Assembly (NCBI GenBank): GCA_963971425.1
Contig: OZ020514.1
Location: 17,209,406 to 17,273,405, forward strand
DNA: 64,000 nt
Reading direction: 5' to 3'
Source of the DNA: Bryoerythrophyllum caledonicum
Lineage: Eukaryota; Streptophyta; Bryopsida; Pottiales; Pottiaceae
In this document: piece after piece, positions 46,082 through 58,057 of the stretch
Layout of the letters: each line of letters opens with the position of its first letter
Numbering within the stretch: the first letter of the stretch is position 1
Position numbers and translations under genes: made by a program
The notes under the pieces: generated by a model
Database searches by the model: none
What the model was told of the DNA's origin: nothing
The model's input: the letters and a program-made list of their open reading frames with translations, nothing else

Positions 46082-47633
46082 GAGGGTGCGTTGACGACCT
46101 TAACTCATTGTCTTCCGTAATAATAGTAGCGCTTTGTATCGCAGAGATATAGTAGGAGGAATTCAAATGCAAGTGTCGGCGGGTAATCGTGACGAATTGT
46201 CCGAGGATAAGGTGAAACAAACCGTGATGGACGATGGCGTTATGCACAAAGTCCGCGATCATGAGCATAAAATTCTTTTGAATAAAGGGCTCAAATCCTG
46301 CGACTAGTGGAGACATGCATTAGATAGGGGAGGGTGGTTTGTAAGCACGAGGAGGCTAGATATGATCAGAAATGAGCTAGATACAAAACAATGAAGTCAA
46401 CGGTTGACAACACTTTCACAAACAAAAACGATTGCATATATGAGAAACAATCGAAACGTTTGCATATATGAGAAATAGTCAAAACGTTTGCATACGTTGA
46501 GCCTAGCGTATAGCCGCAGTCGGCGGGGTGTGGACAAGAATGCTCTCTTCTATACAGAAGGAGACCTCGCCATCTAATAACCAAGAATAGTACATACAGT
46601 GCAATCTGACAACAATTGAGTCCTATGATTAGGATTAAACAGAAATTCATCAGCTGGCAGCTGATTGAAATAAGAATCAGCCCTCATCTCCACAATTGAC
46701 TGAGATGCCACCAACTTCCAGAGTTGCAATTGCAGCGCTCGCTGCCCCAGGCGGAATACGGTGAGAACTAGGAGGGCCATTTTTAGTGTGCGACGGATAG
46801 CGGTGCGAGTAAAGAACAATTTTGCAGTTTTGTACCTCTGAAAGACAAGGTTCTCTTTGCCATCTCCTGGTCCAGCATTCCCTTGCAACAATCTTCTTTG
46901 ATTCCTTCTTCCTTGACATTGGCATCCACCATTCAACTTTGAAATTCCCGTAGCAATCTCCGGGTGTCGGATTAACGCATTCAAGAACTCGGCGCATCCA
47001 CACAGGAAGGTAATGACCGTTGCTAGGACAGTAGAGGACAAAATCACCAAGTAAAATGTCTCGATATGGATTGAACGACAGCTTTCAACGGCTCAATTCA
47101 GGGCCATAGAAAGGATATGCGTCGGGGTCATCCTCAGGGATAATGTCCAGAATTCCAATGACGTCATTGGGCGACGTAAAGCCGCGAGCATGATCACAAA
47201 TCCAATTTGAAAAAGGCCAGAACCGTTACTGGAGAGACTCGCGGGTTGGTCGTAGTGGACCAGAAATAAGTTGATGGATATGCTCTCAGTACAAAATGTA
47301 GGGGGCCATATCCTCCCCATATCTCTTGTCCCGAGACATGCCGGTCTTCCAGAACTCTATATATTTGGCAATTCCGTTCTTGATGAAGGATTGCTTCTTG
47401 CTGATTCTAGTGGCCCGAGCAACCTCCTTCTTAAGGTTTCTTTTAATCTGGTTGACTCGGACGTCTCTCCGGAGGGGCTTAAATGGGACTGGCTTTAGAT
47501 CTCCAACAGGAAGGCGTGGATTACTGTGCTCATCCGCGGTCTACATCCTGACAAGCTCACCTAAAGGAGTCCAAGGAGATTCAGTCGCATTAATTGAATG
47601 AGAACATGAACTTAAAGCAAAGATGTTTAGGTC

Positions 47634-47654
47634 CATCGGCGGGCCGCCGGCGGA
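47634..47654. repeat. Family-3 palindrome in an intron of T
   Basis: CATCGGC, GGGCC, GCCGGCGG: a GC-rich inverted repeat between two exons of T. Confidence 0.75.
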
Positions 47655-48927
47655 GAAGGTAAACGACGAAGGTGGCAAAAGTCGAAGGGAGATGAGAATA
47701 GGAGCATTTTCGCCTTGAATGGCTTACCTGGAGGAAGCCAAGATGAATCAGTCGCACACTTCTTATATCTCATGACCGGCCATCCAGCGTCATCTCCTTC
47801 CTCCTCCACGTAAAACTTGAATAGGTGCATCTCTCCGAGTCCCACAATCTTGTTACTGCCGTCATGATGATATCCAGCAATATAACTCTTAAAATCCGCA
47901 ACCTCTTGGACAAGTTTTGGAATGAACGCGATAGTCTTTTGCGAGTCCATGAAGGCTTTCATGAGGTCAACCAACAGTAAGTATTCTTCCGTTTGATGAG
48001 TTTCAAAAGATATCTAAAACGTGCGTCAATATCCTCATGAGTGTGGCCAAAAATCAAGAATTCCACAGTAACCTCCTTGAAGATTTTTCTAGCTGTGAGA
48101 AGCAAACAAAACGCCATGAGGAACTGATTCTTGTTATCCTTGGCGGAGTTATCAAGTTGGAGAAACAACTTCCGAGGAAGCGGGACTTGCGGTCTACCGG
48201 GAGGACCATGCGGAAATGGATCTCCTTTAGATTCTGGAATCGAGGACATACATTAGGACTTCCCATGAAGTAAAGCATCAAAGAAAGGATTCAGGGGTGG
48301 ACACGTGAATAGCTCCTTTGCCTCTCACATGGGGCGCCTCTCTAATGCTCTTAGAACACGGAAAAGTGAAGAGATGGTGAAATTCAAGTCCCCTGGCCAT
48401 AACAACGTCGAGTAATGAGCCTAGACACCGTCACCGTGTCCATGTGTGAGCATGCCGGTACATGAAATCAAAATCTGACCAAGCCCGGTGGTAGCCTTGG
48501 TAATCCTCTGCATTCTAGGAATGGCCGTCTTGGAGGTATCCATCTTGTAATGAAATATGCAAAGGAACTCAGACGGGTATTGAATAGATTGAGTCGACCA
48601 GTCGGAATAAACATTTATGCATGCCCTATGGTAGTTTAGGTGCCTGTTTCTGTCATCCGTAAGTCCTTGCTACTCGTCTGACCCGCGAGGATATTTTGCG
48701 ATAAACTCCACTAGGAAGTCGCACTCTGTGCACCTGGAGAAGTTGTTGCCCACAGACTTTGCTTCTACATTCCTGAAGAACCTCTTCTTCATGTTACTCA
48801 CCGCGGATTGCGAAATCAGCTTGGCATTGCATTTGACGTTTACCTAGATGAGACATTTTCAAGGATCATTCAATAATATAGAAAGACGATGGTGTCAAAG
48901 GTATGCCTAGTAGGCAATGAATGAGTT

Positions 48928-48949
48928 CCGTCGGCGAGCCGTTGACGGA
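48928..48949. repeat. Family-3 palindrome in an intron of T
   Basis: CCGTCGGC and GTTGACGG around GAGCC, in the non-coding gap (about 48,850-49,020) between the core exons of T. Confidence 0.75.
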
Positions 48950-50702
48950 GCTCGCTAAAGCGACAGAGAAGATAGACCATGCCAAATACAAAGATAGACG
49001 AAAGTGAAGACAATACTTACAAAGTTGGCAATGTCACGTAAGTGATTCCAATTCATGGCCGCTTAAAGGACCTTCAACGCGGCGACCCTCTTGTTTCCGA
49101 TGACACGGAACTCATTTGGCATCCAATCCGCACTATCGTTGATAATGTTGGATATGGTACCACGAGCCTGATAGTGTGAGGCCTAGGCCGCATAATGCGT
49201 GCGTTAATGTGGTTGCCATTCGCGCGACCGATCTTTGAATCATATTTGTAGTTGTAGTATGCGGACTTTGACACACCGTGAATGTTGTACCAAGCGACTT
49301 CACAAACATGGACACCCATAAGGGTGATGTATAATTTTTGGAATCCAAGAATTTGGTGAAGCTGGTCTGCAACAGCATAGGCCATTTCGCGTTGTTGTTC
49401 GAAGCTTGACGCGTAGTACTTCCTTCCAATCTTGCGACTGTCTTCCCAACGAAATAATTGGCAGCATCGTTTCTTACAACACCATTTTGCGCTAACAAGG
49501 CGGCACTCATCTGGGTCCTGAAGGCACTAGAACTTGGAGACCGACAAATCAACCTTCGGCAAAAGCTTCCAACAAACACCCTTGTAAGGATCCTTAGGCA
49601 CACCCTAAGCCCGTCATCCTTGCATGGAGCTTGACTATGCGTTGAGCAGAATGTAAGGTACTCAAAAGAAAGTGGACCACCTTCAAGGCGCTTGTGAGTT
49701 AATTGCTAGCGCATCATTGTCATCTGAAGATCTTTGTCCTCTAAGACAAAGAGGACCCCAATATTAGTGTCTCAAAAAATCTTTGAATTGCGTGCCTCAT
49801 GTGGCAAGCACACTTAGAACATGGCACGCCCAATAAAGGCCAAGTTGTCATCTAGGAGCTGACAGTACTTGTTCCCCCATTGTGGTCGGTCTGGGAATGA
49901 ATTCGGATCACATAAACCATCGTGGATAGCGGATGGATTCTCAGAAGAGTGATAATTATGTTGTCGGAGGCCGCCGATGAGATATCTTTGTCACTTCCAA
50001 CGGCCATTTCAGTCTCCGATTCGGATCCCTCCATACAATTATAGGGCCCATGATTATTATTGTTGTTATATACCCTATCGGAACGGTTGTCGTCGTCCGA
50101 TGCTTTAATGTCAGTATCGCTCAATGTAGAGTCTACCCCCAGGGCATCATCAGAGCCGACATCAAGTGGAAAGGAACGAACCCGATAGCCACTCCATAGG
50201 ACTAGGTAGCCCATGGAATTGTCGAGAGCGCCGATGGAAAGAATCTCACAATGTGTGGGATGGCCGATGTATTTGGGATTGACAGATTTAACTCTGACAT
50301 GCAGAAAGAAGCTGTGAGGAATGAAAAATCCCTTCGACATACCCTTCGGTGAGCATTCGTCGATGACTCCAACTCCTGCATAACATCTCTGATTGCAGCT
50401 GACATCAAGTAGGACCACCTCTATGCCATTGCAAAGGTCCAGAAACTCTTGGATGGGCTTCAAGTTATGAACTTAGAGAGAAGGTTTCTCCGCAGGCTCC
50501 TCGATAAGTTCATCGATGTCAGCGTAAGGCCTAAGATCAGCGGCCTCCCAGTTGATCGACCGACCTTCGTAGTCCCGCAACATGGAAACGCCATCCACAG
50601 GAAATGGAATGGGCATCTCCAGTGCATCGGACACTTCAATAACCTTCACACGTATAATCCATGGGTCCCTAAGAACAACCCTCTTGACCATCGCCCTACC
50701 TG

Positions 50703-52743
50703 CAAAGTAGAGGTCGGAATGAGTGAGAGCAACAACACCTCTACGGGGCTTTCATCATCCAGACTTCCAGTTCCTAATGAACAACACCATGGGTTCAGGA
50801 TCCATGTTGACGTCAGTGATATGAAATCACTTGACACAAAGGATAAGGGAATGGCTCATACAATGATTTTGTTGACAGCCCGCCGAAGAGGGTGGCTCTG
50901 AAATCTCAAAGTTGATGAACCTGACGAACAACCACACCAGTCCCTAAATTAGCTTCAGAGTTGTTGGGCAACGGGCCTTGTAAACCATGCGGTCGGCTGC
51001 CTGTCGACAACTGAATGTTACACGTAACGTCTAGCATGTGAACGATGTAACAGGCATCCGCCGAGTATATATTATCATCCGCCGACGGACTTTGGAACAG
51101 AAAACAAAATTGGTGGACACATAGTTAGTAGTACTTGATTTGTAAAGAGTAATTTAATTTAATTAACTACATGATACATGACAGTGAATAACTAAGCATA
51201 TTTAGGTGAAGGAGTGAAATAAAAAAAGGACCCATGCTCGACCACTGATAACGGACTTGTGCATGACCAGATATTTGGACTCGTGACGAAAGGACTCTAA
51301 GAGAATTAGCACCAATTGCAAGCGTGAGAAGGCAGAGCATTGAATAGGAGGTGTGGGAGTCCTGAAATGACGAGGGAGTCCCAAGGGTCGAGTTCATATC
51401 CTCACCATCATGCAAACTTTATGGCGCACGAACTTCAAATTTAAAATTAGCCGCCAAAATCAATCAACAACACCCGCTCAAGGGCTGTCGAGAGCGTGTC
51501 AAATTTTGCAGGTACAAAATGGAACAAGGTGTAGAGATGAAATCAAATCAGTCAAAGCGACATCGTAGGTATAGGACCCTATACCCTAGGCCAAATGATA
51601 GTTGAGGCGACATTAATGATGTCACTTCAATTCCAGGTATCATGGCCCCAAAACCCTAGTTTCTATATTAATATCTGAGACGACACTTCAAGATGGCATG
51701 TCTCTTGGGAATTGATACTTGGATCAGGCTTAACACTCAAGCATGAAGTCTCCGCTGCTTGTCATCCTTCCAATGAAGATTGAACAGCTGCGACGGTCCA
51801 TCGGATTCGAGTACGAAACCCTGTAGTCACCCAATTTTGGTCATTTGTAATCGTGCTCTTCCTAAATTTGCGTTCTTGCTTAGTTAAGCACGATTACGGC
51901 TTTAAGCTTAGAGTTTGAGTCCATCCGCCGATCATCACCAGCCGACGGTTGTCGGAGGCTAGTAGAAGCGTTTCAGCACAAGCCATCAGCCGAGGAGTAA
52001 TTCCCACCCGCCGTCAAAATGGCAACAATAGAGAGGTACGTATATCATCACCGTCGATGGCCAGCCGACGGATTTCAAGTTCCGTATTAGAGATGCCCTT
52101 TTAGTCTATGGTGTTTCGTCGGCGGCCCTCCGATGGATGTTGTATTCAGTGTAGTTAAATTTATTGTTGTATTTGAACTTTCGTACAGAAGTGATCACAA
52201 GGGGATGTAGTCAGGTTTTAGAGTGAATACGTCATAGGGTCTTCAAGAATGTAATTTTGTGATACAGATTTGACTGTGTTCGTTGGCGGCCCACTGACAA
52301 ATGATGAGTTGGTAGAACTCACTGTGGTCGTTGGCAGCCTGCGAACGAAGTCTATGGCAGGTGGTCTGATAAACGTCTTCCTTTATGTCGCGCACGACTG
52401 TAATTCCAAATAAGCCGAAGTGGCTCGTCGGTAGTGCTGCGGACCTCGAAGTGGACGTGGGATGGCCGGCTGATAGCAATCCACGAGTCACATGTGAAGT
52501 TCACCCACAGTTAACGTCGTGAGGCATCACATGGAGAAAGGAGGTGACTGCCGAGTTGGGTATCAACGGGAACCACAACTCTAAAACGTTTGTGGGTGGG
52601 CCTTGTGTCCGTGCTTGACATGAAGGAGGACCTAGAGGACTAGTCAAAAGTGCGACTCCTAATTCAGGTGAAGGTAAAAATGGCTGACAAAACCTGGGCA
52701 TCATCCCAGTTCAAATTTCATGGCTGACTTGCTGTCAAGAGCT
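50703..52743. other. Divergent T/P spacer rich in decayed family-3 palindromes
   Basis: About 2 kb between the diverging T and P genes. It carries at least six family-3 palindromes or remnants, near 50,992, 51,090, 51,927, 52,051, 52,117, 52,281 and 52,329. Short frames on both strands show no domain. By position the missing N-terminal half of P should lie here, but I cannot recover a GQH motif. Confidence 0.5.
52051..52136. repeat. Two neighbouring family-3 palindromes
   Basis: CCGTCGATGGCCAGCCGACGG-type copy at 52,051-52,071 (arms CCGTCG and CGACGG) and a copy at 52,117-52,136 (arms CGTCGG and CCGATG, centre CGGCCCT). The second is nearly identical to 54,461-54,478. Confidence 0.75.
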
Positions 52744-54411
52744 ATGCATCACTGCTCAGAAGAGCGGGATGTAGTTCATCGACGTGACTTCTGAAGACAT
52801 GAAAGATTTGCTTACCTGTTTTGGAGAAGCGAAAGACCTCAGGGACGCGGAGAACTCCAGGGCCGGGATCATGACGGTTTCAAAGTCTAAGACGGTGAGG
52901 AAGCCTAGGAACTCCTGGAAAGCGGCTAGCGACGCTCTCACTGAAGTTGCTGGAACTCTCGACACCGGAGAGTCGAGTTTGAAGGTAGTCAAGAAGAGGG
53001 CGTCAAAGAAGGAGACAAAGGTGAAATTAAATCATTGATTATGTTTCGTCGACGGGCAGCTGACAACATTGTGATTGAGCTCATGTAAATGTCATCTTTA
53101 TCATTTTACAGGAGCTCTACAAGGAATACCTTGCAACACTGTTGGAGAAGGACTCCAAGACGGACACGTTGAAGCTGCCGCTTGCCTTTGCACCAGACAA
53201 ATTTTACAACAAGTGGCAGGAAGTATTCGACGGATGGGATCGGGGCACCTTGATTGGTGAGGATGGGAGGAAGCCCCAAAACATCCTTAGAATTCCTCAA
53301 CAGGACCTCACCCTCCACGACCTTCAACACATTCTCGCCCTCCGGGACGAGGAATCCATGAAGCTTGCTCATGAAATCCTCGCGAAAAAGGTATACTCGA
53401 AGGAAACCGGGGGGCACAACAAGGATGCGGAAGGAGTTTTGCTCAAATCTTGGCGTCAGGATAAGAAGATGGAATACATCATCAAGAACAAGCTCATGTT
53501 GATGTACCAGAAGTATCTGTTGAAGAAGGCTGGCGATAACACCTACTCACCTTGGCCGGTTGAAGAATACATGCAGCTAGCTGAGGAGAAGGACATCAGC
53601 GACGAAACCATCATGAACATCAGACGCGAGCTGGAGCATAGTGATCCGGGGAAGGCCTACCTCAAAGGGAGGTACAACGGGATTACTCCAAGTACCACCT
53701 CAGCTCCAACGGAGTTCCATGCGGCATTATTGAAGTATTCCCTCAACTACAACAATGTCGTAGATGAGTGTACTGTCCATCACGAAGTTCGAGTTGCGCA
53801 GGAGCTTGACAACGTCGTGAGCTAGATCGACCAACCCGGACTCTTCATTCTTGAGAAGGCGGCGCTCGAGATGTTCATTGTATTTGGCTTTGATAAGTGC
53901 GGGGTTCCGATCTATTGCAACAAAGATCGGCTCAAGGCTGTTGTTGAGAGGGTATTGCGGGGTGAGGGGATGAAAGGGAACTTTTCGCCCCTTCAGTCTT
54001 CATCACAAAAGACGAGTCCTATTTTGTTATTGAGACTAAATGTCGTTCGAAGAAGTTGGATTGCGCAGTCCACACTATTCGCTACCTTCCAGACTCCAGC
54101 GGTAAATTCACTCCCTCCGCCATGGATGAGAGATCCATTGTGCATGTCGGCATCCTCTTCAACCAGCCCAAAGCTCCATGGGACCGCCTGCGTCAGTTCC
54201 AAAAGGTAATTGGATTGACAAAGCCTCTCAGTCCATTCTATGATGACGCTGCCTCGGCCTCGCCTGATAGTTGGGCTAGAGATGAATGCCATCCAAGCTT
54301 AGGGTTGCTCTCATCAATTTTGCAACCCACACTAGTGAAGGGCGACTCAAGCTTGACCATCTTCAACACTTGGGGTGGAGGCAACGTGACTGCATTGGCC
54401 TTGGTAAGTCA
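52744..54411 (+). pseudogene. Gene P of element 3
   Basis: An exon ending near 53,022 (EDMKDLLTCFGEAKDL; basic tail KVVKKRASKKETK) is followed by an intron (GTGAAA to TTTTACAG, about 53,023-53,111) with a family-3 palindrome. The next exon is long and open to 53,825 (ELYKEYLATLLEKD, FYNKWQEVFDGWDRG, LTLHDLQHILALRDEES, AALLKYSLNYNNVVDECTV), then a TAG and FILEKAALEMFIVFGFDK. A frame change near 54,000 leads to KLDCAVHTIRYLPDSSGKF and VHVGILFNQPKAPWDRLRQF. The donor GTAAGT is near 54,405. It aligns with element 2 at LLKxxLNY and the block after it. The N-terminal GQH region was not found. Best-preserved P exon in the window. Confidence 0.6.
53047..53066. repeat. Family-3 palindrome in the P intron
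   Basis: CGTCGAC and GCTGACAA around GGGCA. It lies within an intron of about 90 bp between well-defined GT and AG signals. Confidence 0.75.
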
Positions 54412-54460
54412 CCTCTCCTTCATCCATTCATTCCTTCTTTCCTCCATCTTCTCGTGTCAA

Positions 54461-54478
54461 TCGGCGGCCCTCCGATGA
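54461..54478. repeat. Family-3 palindrome in the second P intron
   Basis: TCGGCGGCCCTCCGATGA, downstream of the GTAAGT donor at about 54,405. It is almost the same as the copy at 52,117. Confidence 0.75.
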
Positions 54479-54530
54479 GACAACTTTCATATTGATCATC
54501 GACCGAGACTGTTTGCCCAACAGCGACACA

Positions 54531-55579
54531 AAGCGACAGTGATCGAATTTGTTCGTGAGGAGGCGGAGGTTGTTGTCGCGATAGAGCGAGTGCAGGCTAT
54601 GTCCTTCTCACCAGAGAGAGGTCACTCACTTGCGCTATCACTTCCAACTAAGCCCACTGTGGAACCCAATGAGATGGTTACATTGACTGACACTGACCAG
54701 GATTCAGAGAATGGGACCGAGATGGGTGACGATGCGATGGACGACAACTTTTTCCTCGGAAACGTGCAGAACAATGGGCTGCTCACAACAGCCGACTTAG
54801 GTGTTCGTCTCGATGAAGCACACCTGATATGGCCTCAAAAGGGAGGAAAGGCACCAACTGTGGTGCTACCAAAGGTGGAGCCGCAGCGAAATGACTGTCC
54901 CCCTGCACCAAGCGGGATGACTGTCCCCTTGTTTGCACAGCTTGTGGATGAAACCGTCGTGCGCTCACAAGGTGCCTTCGTCCCTCCCCAACCTGTGACC
55001 TCCATCGACCCTAGAATCGGCGGTCCGCCGAAGCCGCCTGCACCAAGCCAAGTTGTATGTGGTGGGCCTGTACCGCATGAGAATCCTTCGAGTTCTTCAC
55101 AGCCAAGCGCGTCCACTACTCCAAAATCCGGCGATGTTCTACATCTTGCATCGGTGCCAACAATGGTGAGTAAGAAGAAGAAACCGAATGTGAGGATTAT
55201 TCCTCCAAATCGGAGTACTACATTGCGGCTTCCGAAATCAGTGGAGGCCATACTCCCTAGAGTTCCGCGCCCACCGAGCCACTGCAAGAGAAGTAACGGA
55301 GCCATTTGCAAAACAGCAAGGCATCGTCGGAAGAAGGTGGTGTTTCTTTGCGGGTATTGTCATCGAGGTGCAATTACAAGAACAGCAAGGAGGTGCGATC
55401 TCGGAAGCGGTCGCCTCTGCCTCTAAAAAAGGGATTGCGAAAGTCAAAGAAGGGGGGTAGCGGTGGTTCGACCCCAAGAGAACTCTCGGTGTGCCCTGAC
55501 TCTGCTGATCATCCCAATACGAGGCTTTCGCCTACTGCTTCTTCTATGAGGCAAGATACCGGCAATACATCCGGAGGTT
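54531..55579 (+). pseudogene. Pro/Ser-rich linker region, element 3
   Basis: A 295-codon frame (54,539-55,426) is acidic at the start (TLTDTDQDSENGTEMGDD) and then rich in Pro and Ser, with a basic part (SKKKKPNVRIIPPNRS). A frame change near 55,310-55,430 gives the likely end, LPLKKGLRKSKKGGSGGST. It takes the same place between P and HAD as 37,284-38,880 in element 2. It may be the disordered tail of P with nuclear signals. No enzymatic motif is visible. Confidence 0.4.
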
Positions 55580-55736
55580 AGTCACGAGATAGTGTAACTA
55601 GGAGATTTTACTTGTAGTTTAGCACACTACCTTTCTAATAAATGTACTTTATCACGTGAATTCAAAGCTCCTTTTCCATGGTTGTTCTTCAGAGTTCGCA
55701 GTCTATTCTAAGAGTGTGTTTTCATGTTCCACTTCT

Positions 55737-55757
55737 CAGTTGGCTGGCCGCCGACTG
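55737..55757. repeat. Family-3 palindrome upstream of HAD copy 1
   Basis: CAGTTGGC and GCCGACTG surround TGGCC, between the linker region and the first HAD copy. Confidence 0.7.
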
Positions 55758-55799
55758 TATATCTTGTTGCTTCCATATTTCTATCAATTAGCAATTCAT

Positions 55800-56615
55800 C
55801 CGGATATTCCTCCTGCTGCTCTTTCAACTCCAGCAGTTGACGAAGAAGGAGCGGATCGAGAAACGGAGGCATTTGAGCACAACATTCAGGTGGGCAGATA
55901 ACCACTCAATAACTATTTCCTTTCCCTCCAAGTAAACGGTTTGTTACACGCCCTGGATATTGACAAGGACGAGTCGTTGTATAGCAAGATCCGGCCACGC
56001 ATGGTTGAGTTTCTTAACTACTGCGTTACGAACTTTAGTATTGTGATCTGGAGTTCGGAGAATCCAGATAGGCATGCCCATGAAATGAAATCCCTTAGGG
56101 ATGCATGTCCCTACATTAAAAGGCTTGGTTATATTTTTGATTAGTCGTACTGCGACGTGGCAAGGTTTGGTATTGGGGGTCAGAAACTCTACCTGTAGAG
56201 GCTGTCTACGTTTTTCTTGAGTCCCTCGGTGCTAAAAGGAACTGAAGCTAATAGCGGCAACACCCTGTTGATTGACATTTCTCCTTTTACGAATGTCTAG
56301 AACAGCCCATATAATGCCATCCATCCGGATTCCTTCACCATGGATTCAGTTGAGACCTCTACGAATGAGTCCTTTGATCTCTTCAAGGTCTCAAAATTCC
56401 TTGAAGCCATGAAAGTGTCGGGCATGCTTGTACCCTTGTATACCGCAGTTGCAGCTTGCCTTTCCTTGATGAAAGAATTGGTTGTGCCTTTTAAAAGTCC
56501 AAGAAAGATAGGCATTTGCCTCGTAGAAAAAAACAAAATGTCCACTGCCAAGGCCGTCACCCCTAGAATCTTTCGCCTCCTACCAAGTGATTCAAAATGG
56601 GAGCAATACATATAG
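55800..56615 (+). pseudogene. HAD (FCP1-like) copy 1, element 3
   Basis: The frame opens with AVDEEGADRETEAFE, followed by a stop, and then FLSLQVNGLL in the place of motif I, where the nucleophile Asp is replaced. FSIVIWSSENPDRHA (motif II region) follows, then SYCDVARFGIGGQKLYL, NTLLIDISPFTNV and NSPYNAIHP. TAG stops occur near 56,142, 56,195 and 56,298. Copy 2 lies directly downstream and shares every block, so this is a tandem duplication. With motif I changed it is unlikely to be a phosphatase, even apart from the stops. Confidence 0.55.
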
Positions 56616-56663
56616 TCGTATCCAAGCAATAGGCATCCACGTCCTGGTACTACTTTGAACTTG

Positions 56664-56684
56664 TTGTCGGCGGGCAACCAACGC
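56664..56684. repeat. Family-3 palindrome between HAD copies 1 and 2
   Basis: GTTGTCGGC and ACCAACG around GGGCA. The spacer that follows (to the CTCTAG acceptor near 56,852) resembles the one after copy 2, including AATAATCAC and ACTTATTGTAT. Confidence 0.65.
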
Positions 56685-56852
56685 TTGCAAAATCCATGTT
56701 GTAATTCACGCTTGTATAAATCTACAAAAATAAAGATTGTCTCCAACAATTCTCTATGGTTCTTATTCAAAATATATGTCTACATAATAATCACAATGTC
56801 CAGCGCACATATTTTATACTTATTGTATCTATGTCATCGATTGTTGCCTCTA

Positions 56853-57514
56853 GGTGCCCCACATTGTCGATGGGTCTCAAGCGGAGGGAGATTCCATCCA
56901 GAAGCATCATGAGGTGCCAACTGTGAAGGTCAATCACTACTTCCTTGTCCTAGGTGTAAACGGTTTGTTGATCGCAAAGAATATAGGCAGGGACGGAAAG
57001 TGGCATACCAAATTCCGGCCAAAGTTGGCAGAATTTATCAACTCTTGCGTGGATAACTTCCCAGTTGTGCTTTGGAGTAGCAAAAGTCAACCTAAGCTCG
57101 CTGCTCAATTGGTAGCCCTTAGAGGCCATTGCCCGGTTCTTAGAGTAGTCAAACACGTATACGATAATTCCTACTGTGATGTAGCTAAGAATCTGGTAGG
57201 AAATCGGAAGGTTCACCTTATGAGATTGTCTAAATTGTTTTTTAGCCGAGAGGCAATGTTAGGATTTGGCGCCAATAGTCAGAACACCCTTTTGCTTGAC
57301 GATGGTTCTTACAGGAATGTCAGGAATAGTCCTCTAAATGCAATGCATCTGATGACATTCACCCTAGAGTCAATGGAGTTGGACAAGAACGTCGTTCTTC
57401 CCGGGGTCGTAAAATACCTTTCCGCTTTGTTAGACTCAGGCTTGCCTCTATCCAAATTTAATTGGAGGAATCCTAGCTTTGGATGCCCTCGACTCTCCCC
57501 CAATGATTCACAGT
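56853..57514 (+). CDS. HAD (FCP1-like) copy 2, element 3
   Basis: The open frame follows a TTGCCTCTAG acceptor. Blocks in order: VPHIVDGSQAEGDS, HYFLVLGVNGLL (motif I; the nucleophile Asp is Gly), KFRPKLAEFINSCVDNF, VVLWSSKSQPKLA, VYDNSYCDVAKNLVGN, NTLLLDDGSYRNVRN and SPLNAMHLMTFTLES. FCP1-like HAD enzymes need the first Asp of DxDxT, so this protein is probably a pseudophosphatase used for binding, if it is expressed. It is the best-preserved frame of the three HAD copies in element 3. The stop at 57,514 may instead lie past a missed splice, since a family-3 palindrome and a further exon follow. Confidence 0.55.
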
Positions 57515-57581
57515 GAGGGGACTTTGTTCTGGCGGACTCGAGCAGTAGGCATCCTCCTTGTATGGTTGCATAGTAGTTCGG

Positions 57582-57603
57582 CGTCGGCGGGCAACCGTTG
57601 CCG
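57582..57603. repeat. Family-3 palindrome after HAD copy 2
   Basis: CGTCGGC and ACCGTTGCCGA around GGGCA, in a spacer or intron like the one at 56,664. Confidence 0.7.
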
Positions 57604-57748
57604 AAATTGCCCAATTTTGCCAGGCTTTGACATTCATGTCTGTAACACCATTTTCCTACGGAATAAAATCCCTCACAATAATCACCGCCTCCCTTGCACA
57701 TGGCTCATTACTTATTGTATGCATTTGAATCGACTTTTTCCTTCAAGT

Positions 57749-58057
57749 GGAATGTCTTGACGAGCACATGGAGGAGCTGGTTCGGATTGCTAAGAACCTG
57801 GTCATTCTATTACTGGATGACAACTCACTAGAGAGACCAAGTCGTCACCCGATCGACGGCTCGTAGTCAACGGCTTCCGTCCCCAAAATTCGTCCTACCC
57901 ACCACTTGGGTATGGAAGATGACGATCGAGACTTTGCACCATCACCGCTGGAGGAGGTGGGGCCCGAATGTGTGCACCGTGTTCTTATCGAATCCGTCGC
58001 GGACCACGGTATCAACGAAGTAGACAACAACCAAGCGTTTGCCTCTGCCAGAGCTTA
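57749..58057 (+). pseudogene. Exon following HAD copy 2, acidic tail
   Basis: After a possible CTTCAAG acceptor the frame reads ECLDEHMEELVRIAKNLV, then after a TAG a Pro/Asp-rich stretch (GMEDDDRDFAPSPLEE) ending at a TAG near 58,057. It may be the C-terminal tail of HAD copy 2 or the lead into copy 3, from which it is now separated by LTR-type unit d. Confidence 0.35.

Larger units (their letters stand above)
46677..50702 (-). pseudogene. Transposase T of element 3 (DUF7869-like), multi-exon
   Basis: The minus-strand gene starts after an acceptor near 50,702 (CTTTGCAG) with MVKRVVLRDPWIIRVKVIEV. The N-terminal beta domain follows with one in-frame TAA (YAGVGVIDECSPKG; FLHVRVKSVNPKYIG; an acidic Asn-rich stretch). 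The Cys cluster KWCCKKRCCQLFRW with IGRKYYASSFEQQREMA lies near 49,400-49,500, then VHVCEVAWYNIHGVSKSAYY. The core has FLQLDNSAKDNKNQFLMAF and FGHTHEDIDARF (48,000-48,180), matching element 1. The C-terminal part (FNPYRDILLGDFVLYC, YLPVWMRRVLECV) is at 46.8-47.1 kb. Introns near 48.85-49.02 and 47.6-47.7 kb carry family-3 palindromes. The gene is divergent from P. Confidence 0.65.
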
